Source of the DNA: a virus
DNA length: 35,733 bases
Virus record (IMG/VR): IMGVR_UViG_3300037493_000257
Coordinates: 1-35,733 of that record
Direction: 5' to 3' (one strand)
Shown: positions 30,479 to 35,733 of the stretch, piece by piece
Numbering within the stretch: the first letter of the stretch is position 1
Layout of the letters: every line of letters starts with the position of its first letter
Notes under the pieces: model-generated
The model's input: the letters and a program-made list of their open reading frames with translations, nothing else
The model's database searches: none
Told to the model about the DNA's origin: nothing
Position numbers and translations under genes: made by a program

Positions 30479-31151
30479 ATTCCGGTCTGTTTTTTAATAG
30501 CCATGGTATTGCGGCCTTGGTCAGTGCGTCACCATTCATGCCGACAGTCTGGCTGCCAATGTGATGCACATATGACCGGCTCAGGTAATGGTGAAAGCCT
30601 GCGGCACGCAAATCCTCGCAGTGAACATCATCTGAGTACCAGTTCAGCGGTGGAAATACAGCCGCGATCCACGCATCGGCACCAATCCATGCAAAGATAG
30701 GGGACGGGCATTCCATTGGCACAATTGCGTCTTCATAGGGGTACTTGAAGTAGTGCAGACGCTGATCAAAGGGGTTAGAGCGAATATTCTGCACTGGCCT
30801 GGCTGCATCGCACCGCGCTGAAACCCAGCCCACAGGCTCACCAGTTTCAGCCTTCAGCTGTGCTACATCCTCCATCAGCAGCCGGTAGCTCGTTGGTGTC
30901 AGCACGATATCGTCATTGGCGCAGATCACTGACTCAAACCCATCGGCAAAGGCACGGTCAATGATTTCGTTGTAATCAAGACCGAAATTGTGCGCGGCAC
31001 CAAACAGTTTGAAGTCAGCGTCAAAGCCGCCAATGATGGACTCTGGCCCTCGCAAATAGACAGGCACTTCGGGACAGTACTCGGCAATGCTTGTGAGCAT
31101 CACCCGCAAACCTTTGCCGTGTACTGTGCTGATGCAGATCGGGGAAATCAA
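30453..31151 (-). CDS. Glycosyltransferase-like protein (GT2 type)
   Basis: A 232-aa protein. ICANDDIVLT (about 76-85, acidic pair D80/D81), ADAWIAAVFPPLNWYSDDVHCEDLRAAGF (acidic residues at 174-180) and YVHHIGSQTV (H196/H197) follow the plan of GT2 glycosyltransferases: donor site, catalytic acid, and the terminal V-x-H-x-G-S. Adjacent genes are a methyltransferase and the HiPIP-like protein. The acceptor is unknown. The start overlaps the upstream gene by ATGA. Confidence 0.8.
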   Translation of the reverse strand: MISPICISTVHGKGLRVMLTSIAEYCPEVPVYLRGPESIIGGFDADFKLFGAAHNFGLDYNEIIDRAFADGFESVICANDDIVLTPTSYRLLMEDVAQLKAETGEPVGWVSARCDAARPVQNIRSNPFDQRLHYFKYPYEDAIVPMECPSPIFAWIGADAWIAAVFPPLNWYSDDVHCEDLRAAGFHHYLSRSYVHHIGSQTVGMNGDALTKAAIPWLLKNRPEYAKQWFDT

Positions 31152-31663
31152 TCCGCTGATCCGATCTTGATGGTAAGAAGTGAATCAGGCTCAGAATCGC
31201 TCTCTTCCGCATACTCACCATCCTCTGATTCGCCGTCACCCTTGTTCGGGCCGCCAACAACCCAAGCGTCACAGGTACGGCTGGCCGCGCACTTGAAGTC
31301 AAATATCTCGCAGTAGCCCAAGTCGGCCAACTTAATCGTTCCCCATGGGTCAGCCTCGCGGCCAATGCCGTCAGCAATGCACTGCTTGATCTTGTCTCCC
31401 ACGTTAAAAGCCGCGCAGTTACCGCACAGGCTTTGCTTGGCATCATCCGCAGACACATCCCACTGGTCAGCCTTCTTGCTCCAAAAAGCATCATTAGGCA
31501 GCGCCGGATTCTCCGGTCCGTAACCCGCAGACGTAATAGCCTTGGCGCGGTTCTTCAGATTCAGCGTAATGTCTTGTGTTGGCGCAGGGCAGCTGGCGCC
31601 AGCACCCTGATAGCCAGGCTTTTGATCCATGGCCTGATCCATGGTGCGCTTTAGGGTAGCCAT
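31148..31663 (-). CDS. Cys-rich protein with HiPIP-like C-terminal half
   Basis: A 171-aa protein. Residues 80-134 hold six cysteines: CGNC (80, 83), C95, GYCEIF (C118), C125 and CDAW (C131). C-x2-C followed by C and a final C-x-A-W is the cysteine order of high-potential iron-sulphur proteins, so a metal cluster is plausible. The C-terminal tail (about 140-160) is very acidic. I recall similar Cys-rich proteins near terL in other phages; none has a known role. One stop/start base is shared with the DUF6496-like gene (TAATG). Confidence 0.75.
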   Translation of the reverse strand: MATLKRTMDQAMDQKPGYQGAGASCPAPTQDITLNLKNRAKAITSAGYGPENPALPNDAFWSKKADQWDVSADDAKQSLCGNCAAFNVGDKIKQCIADGIGREADPWGTIKLADLGYCEIFDFKCAASRTCDAWVVGGPNKGDGESEDGEYAEESDSEPDSLLTIKIGSAD

Positions 31664-31857
31664 TAACGCATCCCCTTGGTCTTCATGTTCTTCGCTGTAC
31701 GCGCACCGCGCATGGGCATCTTGGCTTCGGACATTGCAATAGCCACGGCCTGGCGTGGATTCTTCACAACCTTGCCGCCTTTGCCGCTGTGCAATGTGCC
31801 AGCCTTGTACTCGCCCATCACCTTGCCAACCTTCTTCGCTGCTTTGGTCATCTTCAT
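31663..31857 (-). CDS. DUF6496-like small basic protein
   Basis: A 64-aa, very basic protein (KAAKKVGKVMGEYKAGTL, then GKVVKNPRQAVAIAMSEAK), the pattern of the DUF6496 family. Its charge suggests nucleic-acid binding, but the family has no known role. The start at 31857 is chosen over the longer frame (31965) because AAGGAG lies 8 bases before it and the family pattern begins there. It follows the terL gene; an inverted repeat lies in between. Confidence 0.8.
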   Translation of the reverse strand: MKMTKAAKKVGKVMGEYKAGTLHSGKGGKVVKNPRQAVAIAMSEAKMPMRGARTAKNMKTKGMR

Positions 31858-31882
31858 TGGAATGCTCCTTAAGAAATTAGGT

Positions 31883-31948
31883 GTTGGCGCAGGGAGTTCT
31901 GGGGAGAATCCCACTAGGAAATCTATAGTCCAGTTACTATGCGCCAAC
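31883..31948. repeat. Inverted repeat between terL and the DUF6496-like gene
   Basis: GTTGGCGCA (31883-31891) and TGCGCCAAC (31940-31948) are perfect 9-bp inverted arms separated by 48 bases. No T-run follows on the minus strand, so it is not a terminator. It lies in the 5' leader of the DUF6496-like gene, between it and the terL stop at 31958, and may be an RNA structure or binding site. Confidence 0.6.
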
Positions 31949-31957
31949 GAATTCATA

Positions 31958-33430
31958 TTATGCAACCCTAGACAGGTTTCTTTTCAACGGCTGTCCCCAC
32001 TTGGTGCTAGCTTTGCTCCCCATCATGCCGATTACAGCGTCAGAGGCAAACGTCAAACAAAACGCATCAGCCTTGTCAGGCGAGGCCAAACCCCGCTTCT
32101 TGATCTCGTCCTTGCTCTCAATCTGAATCTTGCCGTTACTCGTAAACATATACCTCACGGTCGCCAACTCAGCCACCAGCAGCTCATCCTTTGGCAGCCG
32201 ACAGTCGCGCTGCTCCAGCCACGCCTTGGCTTTGTACCAAAGCTCAGCCTTCAGATTCCGGTACGTCCCGCCCATGGCCGGACTCTCGCTGACGTTGATC
32301 CCGCGAGCCGGCAGCCCCAATTCTTTCAACCGATCCACCACTCCGGCGCCAAGCCCAATGCTGTCCACCAGTATCTCTTCCGGCCTGTCGCTTGGCGGCA
32401 ACGCCTCAAACTCAGCCACCACCGCACCAGTCAACTGCATCAAGTCCAAATTCTTCCAGGTCTTAATCGGCTCGATCACCGCGTTCCCCCTGCGCTTGCA
32501 CAGCGCCGAACGGTCAGAGCCAAACCTCGCCACGTCCAATCCCCAGACCAGCGGCGCGTAAGGACTCGCCACTACGTCCCGATTCATCGCCAATTCCAGC
32601 AACTCCATGGGAATAACCGTGTCCTCGTCACTGCGCGGGAATTCACCCAGCACGCGAATGCGGTAGGCGTTGCTCTCCTCGCCGTACCGCGCCTTCATCT
32701 CCTCAATGTAAGCCTCACTCACCCTCGGCGAGTCGGCGCAGGACACCTTCATCGTCACCCAATCCCCCGCCAGACGGTTATGCGTGTCAAAGAAGAACCC
32801 GCTTGATCTCACCGGATTACCCAGCAGCAACGTCACAGCGTTATGCCCCGACATACTTCCACTGGCCGCCTCAAACACCTTCTCCGGTATACCGCTGGCC
32901 TCATCCCCCACCAGCATCACATGGTCGCTGTGAACCCCTTGCAACGCCTCGGGCTGCTCTGCCCTCGATGTCCGCGCTGAGATAAACGCCTCCTCGTTGG
33001 CATCCTTCACCTCAATCCTGTCCTGCTTCACCTCCAACATATCAGCCAGCATCGGCGGCAGCACCTTCACCCACCGCTTCACCTCCGCAAACAGCGCGTC
33101 ATACAGCTGGCTGCTTGTTGGTGCCGTCACCACCACCTTCACCGGAAACCTCAGCAGCAAGTACCAGATCATCGCCCAGGCTGACGCGGTGGACTTGCCC
33201 ACTCCATGGCCCGATCTGACAGAGATACGCCGGTTGCCCTTGGCAATGTGATTCAAGAACTCCACCTGCCACGGGTCAGGCTCAGTGTTCAGCACCTCGC
33301 GGACAAACAGCACAGGGTTGTTCTTGTACAGCTTGACGAATTCGACAAATGGATTGTTTACCAGCAAGTCCTCGGATTTTTTTTTCGGGACGCGCGGTTT
33401 CGTAGCAGTAGGGGGTAGGGGGTCGGTCAT
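31958..33430 (-). CDS. terL: Terminase large subunit
   Basis: A 490-aa packaging motor. ATPase: Walker A GHGVGKST (74-81), Walker B VMLVGDEA (D176, E177). Nuclease (RNase H fold): LVWGLDVARFG with D299, EILVDSIG with D356, and DKADAF with D452/D455. Length and order are normal. It would cut and pump concatemeric DNA through the portal. The N terminus is Pro/Lys-rich and the gene has no clear Shine-Dalgarno site in front of the ATG at 33430. A C-rich stretch follows the start. The candidate origin lies directly upstream, between terL and terS. Confidence 0.95.
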   Translation of the reverse strand: MTDPLPPTATKPRVPKKKSEDLLVNNPFVEFVKLYKNNPVLFVREVLNTEPDPWQVEFLNHIAKGNRRISVRSGHGVGKSTASAWAMIWYLLLRFPVKVVVTAPTSSQLYDALFAEVKRWVKVLPPMLADMLEVKQDRIEVKDANEEAFISARTSRAEQPEALQGVHSDHVMLVGDEASGIPEKVFEAASGSMSGHNAVTLLLGNPVRSSGFFFDTHNRLAGDWVTMKVSCADSPRVSEAYIEEMKARYGEESNAYRIRVLGEFPRSDEDTVIPMELLELAMNRDVVASPYAPLVWGLDVARFGSDRSALCKRRGNAVIEPIKTWKNLDLMQLTGAVVAEFEALPPSDRPEEILVDSIGLGAGVVDRLKELGLPARGINVSESPAMGGTYRNLKAELWYKAKAWLEQRDCRLPKDELLVAELATVRYMFTSNGKIQIESKDEIKKRGLASPDKADAFCLTFASDAVIGMMGSKASTKWGQPLKRNLSRVA

Positions 33431-33569
33431 GTGGTTATGGCTGTGGGATTCGGTAGGTGTTCGGTTGCATCATCAGCTGCCCCCGCCAAAACCAGCGATG
33501 GGGGGGTCGCCGCCGCCCACGGCCAGCGGCACGCTCCAGCGCCAGCAGCGGCCACTTTACCGCTGAAAG

Positions 33570-33774
33570 TTATCCACAATCCACTATTCATGCAAGTCAT
33601 TGATCTATATGCTTTCTTACAGAATGCTTACATATTCCATTTAACACGATGTCCATTATGTTAAGTCAATTGTGGATAACTGACCAGTATTTGCTCAACA
33701 AACAGGCAGAGTTGAGTTATCCACAGGGCAATGTGATCAATCATGGCTCAATCGTGCCTCTCGCCTGTGGATAA
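33570..33774. other. Candidate replication origin with four DnaA boxes
   Basis: Four perfect DnaA boxes (TTATCCACA or its complement) lie at 33570-33578 (+), 33671-33679 (-), 33717-33725 (+) and 33766-33774 (-). All share AGTTATCCACA. Boxes 3 and 4 are inverted copies of TGAGTTATCCACAGG. Box 4 lies within the last codons of terS; the others are in the 317-bp non-coding gap 33431-33747. An AT-rich stretch with GATCTATATG (33600-33668) lies between boxes 1 and 2 and could be the unwinding element. Together this looks like a DnaA-dependent origin. The rest of the gap holds a G7 run and a GC-rich stretch near terL. Confidence 0.8.
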
Positions 33775-34182
33775 CTCATCGACAACCTCGACATGGCGCA
33801 GCGCGGCCATGCGTAGGTCTTGGATGTTTATGTTAATCGAGGCTGCTTTTTGTAAGCCGTAAGTCTTCTGATCCCATCGCTCGGCCAGCCATTGCCTCGT
33901 TCGGATGCGCTGGACATCGCGCTGCGCGTGATCGACATCCATGCCGTCCGCTATCTCTATCGTCTCACAGGCCATCAGGTCTGCCGCACGCGTGCGCGCG
34001 CGTGCAATCATAGCACCGTGATCATTTTCCTCAATCCAATCGTCTAGCGCACGTTTGCTAATGCCCAAGCTGATGCAGATATTGGCAATGCTTTTGCCGG
34101 CCTCAACCATGCTGAAGATCATCTCTTCCGGCATATCGTTGAGGAATGCGACATCCTGCTTACGTTTTGGGTTACCAACCAC
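33748..34182 (-). CDS. terS: Terminase small subunit
   Basis: A 144-aa DNA-recognition subunit of the packaging motor. The N-terminal HTH is visible (MVEAGKSIANICISLGISKRALDDWI), then the helical oligomerisation part (ARARTRAADLMACETIEIADG) and RIRTRQWLAERWDQKTYG, the usual end of this family. The start is GTG at 34182 with a perfect AGGAGGG site 7-8 bases before it. The 3' end contains one DnaA box. The upstream gene ends 57 bp away. Confidence 0.88.
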   Translation of the reverse strand: MVGNPKRKQDVAFLNDMPEEMIFSMVEAGKSIANICISLGISKRALDDWIEENDHGAMIARARTRAADLMACETIEIADGMDVDHAQRDVQRIRTRQWLAERWDQKTYGLQKAASININIQDLRMAALRHVEVVDELSTGERHD

Positions 34183-34239
34183 GCTCAGACCCTCCTCAGA
34201 GCCGTTTTAATCCGCTGGACGATGTCCAGTACCCACTGT

Positions 34240-34923
34240 TTAATTCGCTGCATTCTTCATTCTCCCTGCGAGTTTCGTATCAAACTTCTTTTCCATGACT
34301 TCATTGTCATCGAATTTCAAGTCGTTTTCAAAGTCATCAAATCCTGTTGCACCGCCTAGCTTGAAGTCTGGCGCTGGTTTGAATGCTGTGACTTTGGCTG
34401 TTGGGAATAGTGCTTTAATTTTGATGACTTGCTGCATACGCTCATCGGCCAACAGTGCCTCGATCTCTTCCATGCTCCAGATGTTCTGATTACTGATGTC
34501 TTGACGCTCCCGCTGTATTGCCACGGCCTCGTTGACAGTTCTGACAATGACCATGACCTGGCCGTTTTGCATTTCCCACTCAATCCTTGGGATGCTGTCG
34601 CTGGCTGGTGATATGCCTTGATCGGCTGCCCACTGATCCAGCACGCCATACGCTCTAATCATTCCCGCCAGGCTTGAATCGAATTTCGCCTGATCCTTTG
34701 CCGTGACTGTTTGCTGCAATCTGGCGTTCTGAATCCAGAATTTCTCTCTAAGTTGACTGTCAACTAAAGTAATCAGTCGATTTTCTCCCCATTTCCTGTC
34801 ACTGACTGCCTTGGCTGACTCCAACTCCACCAGTTTGGATTGAACGTAAATCGTCCAAGGGTCTGCTTGTTGGCTTGGACTCGTTGCTGGTGGATGCTGT
34901 CTACTCTTTTGCTTAGTTGCCAT
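34240..34923 (-). CDS. Unknown protein before the terminase genes
   Basis: A 227-aa protein. It starts with a basic, Gln/Pro-rich segment, then helices (NRLITLVDSQLREKFWIQNARLQQTV), a strand-like WEMQNGQVMVIVRTV and an acidic end with FDDFENDLKFDDNEV. No family is recognised. It is the first gene after the iteron region, so it would be the first product of any transcript starting there. The order (iterons, this gene, terS) makes a regulator or packaging/replication factor possible. AAAGGA lies before the ATG. Confidence 0.75.
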   Translation of the reverse strand: MATKQKSRQHPPATSPSQQADPWTIYVQSKLVELESAKAVSDRKWGENRLITLVDSQLREKFWIQNARLQQTVTAKDQAKFDSSLAGMIRAYGVLDQWAADQGISPASDSIPRIEWEMQNGQVMVIVRTVNEAVAIQRERQDISNQNIWSMEEIEALLADERMQQVIKIKALFPTAKVTAFKPAPDFKLGGATGFDDFENDLKFDDNEVMEKKFDTKLAGRMKNAAN

Positions 34924-34962
34924 TTCGGTTTCCTTTCAAATAAATTGGTGTCGGCGACACTG

Positions 34963-35050
34963 ATGGAGACAAACTACGAGTCTTATAGACTCTCGTTTGT
35001 CGTGTCTCCATTCACGGAGACAATGTCTCCAAATGTCTCCAAATGTCTCC
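34963..35050. repeat. TGTCTCC iteron array with stem-loop
   Basis: Six copies of TGTCTCC or its complement lie in 86 bp: 34965 (-), 35003 (+), 35016 (-), 35024 (+), 35034 (+), 35044 (+). The last three are exactly 10 bp apart, one DNA turn, as AAATGTCTCC repeats. Copies 3 and 4 form the palindrome GGAGACAATGTCTCC. Copies 1 and 2 are in the 9-bp arms ATGGAGACA/TGTCTCCAT of a 49-bp imperfect stem-loop with an inner hairpin AGTCTTATAGACT. The array occupies the 152-bp gap between the primase stop and the next gene; a TATATA box at 35061-35066 flanks it. It looks like an iteron or operator array. Confidence 0.85.
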
Positions 35051-35075
35051 ATTTTGGATGTATATAAACACAGTA

Positions 35076-35733
35076 TCAAAAAGACTCATTGTCTACAGTC
35101 TTATGAAGCATCCATACCCATTCATCTCTCATATCCATAAGTTTATGAGTTGTCAGTTTCTCCTTAGCGCGAGACCATGCTTTGTCAAATGTTTTGTCTC
35201 CGCTTGGTTTGCGTCCTAATTTCGCCCTGAATTCGAGTTCCCAATCTTCTATTAAGACGCACATTCTCTGCGTACCCTCCATAGCCTTTAGCATTCCTTT
35301 TTGTTTAATCACATTCTCTAAACAGTTCAATGCTTTCAACTCTTGTGCGGTAAGTTTTGATCCACTGCTGGCGTTATTTTTCTTGTCATCAAGCGCACCT
35401 ACCTCTTTACCCTGTACCGCCAGGCTTGTGATCGGCTCGCCAATATGCAGTGATCCAGCTGGCGGCGCGAGTTCCACGCTGACCATCTCAAAGCCGATTC
35501 TTGTGCCGTCCTCGCCGTCCTTTTGCTTAGCAATGCGGATGATTCCACTCATGCTGTCTTCAAAGCGGATCAGTTCCAACTCACTATCCACCGCCCCTAG
35601 CAATGCTGACGATCCCCGCATCCCCTTAGCTGAGTCCTTCCCGCTGTGATGCAAAATCATGAGCGCAGCGTCCTGCACGATCTTCTGGATATGCCCACAG
35701 GTCACCACAAACTGCATCATGTCTGAGGCCGAG
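35076..35733 (-). CDS. Primase-helicase, C-terminal part (continues at window start)
   Basis: The 3' part of the gene that starts at 1521. Joined over the overlap it gives 682 aa. This part holds residues from about 465: ILHHSGKDSAKGMRGSSAL (H492/H493, R503), the RepA/AAA_25-type motif that follows Walker B in RecA-like hexameric helicases and contains the arginine near the neighbouring ATP site. The last 130 residues have a helical region (LTAQELKALNCLENVI) and a winged-helix-like end (KPSGDKTFDKAWSRAKEKL, EWVWML). The stop at 35076 is next to the iteron region, and a TATATA box lies 10 bp beyond. Confidence 0.9.
   Translation of the reverse strand, partial: SASDMMQFVVTCGHIQKIVQDAALMILHHSGKDSAKGMRGSSALLGAVDSELELIRFEDSMSGIIRIAKQKDGEDGTRIGFEMVSVELAPPAGSLHIGEPITSLAVQGKEVGALDDKKNNASSGSKLTAQELKALNCLENVIKQKGMLKAMEGTQRMCVLIEDWELEFRAKLGRKPSGDKTFDKAWSRAKEKLTTHKLMDMRDEWVWMLHKTVDNESF
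35608..35733. repeat. Terminal overlap, right copy (circular closure)
   Basis: Identical to bases 5-130 (126 bp). Bases 35607 and 35604 differ from bases 4 and 1; both changes fall in third codon positions of the primase-helicase gene and are silent (Ser TCA/TCT, Ala GCA/GCG). Confidence 0.9.

Noticed and set aside
33427-33555. Short frame (42 codons, GTG start) before terL ending in an ATGA overlap
   Set aside because: No ribosome binding site, composition shaped by a GC-rich stretch and a G7 run, and it lies in the origin gap. The overlap is probably chance.
35024-35050. CRISPR-like array
   Set aside because: The AAATGTCTCC units are only 10 bp and follow each other without spacers.

Overview
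The window is a near-complete genome of a tailed double-stranded DNA phage. The two ends overlap: bases 5-130 are repeated at 35608-35733, so the sequence closes into a circle of about 35.6 kb, and one gene (primase-helicase) is cut by the window edges. A spanin pair (Rz with a nested Rz1) means the host has an outer membrane. The host genus cannot be read from the sequence; a freshwater betaproteobacterial host is only a guess. A P22-size portal (728 aa), three long internal-protein-like genes and no tape measure, sheath or baseplate gene suggest a podovirus. No integrase, partition gene or phage DNA polymerase was seen, so it is probably lytic and uses the host replisome.

Layout. A control region at about 5670-5895 separates two transcription units. 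Rightward (plus strand, 5896-8844) runs a compact operon of about twelve tiny genes, most joined by ATGA-type overlaps: single-span membrane microproteins, helix-turn-helix proteins and two short paralogues. These are probably early host-interaction genes. Leftward (minus strand), an HTH regulator, a RuvC-like resolvase, a PD-(D/E)XK nuclease, an SSB-like protein, a C5-cytosine methyltransferase and the primase-helicase run into the window start and continue from the window end.

Past the primase, still leftward, come a 152-bp iteron/stem-loop region, an unknown protein, the small terminase, a 317-bp non-coding region with four perfect DnaA boxes (a candidate origin), the large terminase, and the head genes (portal, scaffold-like protein, DUF5309-type capsid protein, adaptor), with two glycosyltransferase-like proteins near the portal and capsid genes and one SAM methyltransferase. 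Then follow tail and fibre proteins, a lysis block (membrane proteins, lipoprotein, holin candidate, Rz/Rz1, M15 endolysin), further tail proteins and the internal/ejection proteins. The leftward run ends at 8825 with a terminator at 8789-8815, inside the last rightward gene.

How it works together (inference): host DnaA and the phage primase-helicase would start replication at the terL-terS origin. The SSB, PD-(D/E)XK nuclease and RuvC would process replicating and recombining DNA, and the C5 methyltransferase would protect it. Terminase fills heads, and the ejection proteins carry genes' products into the next cell, one of them with an AT-rich C-terminal domain that looks like exchangeable cargo.
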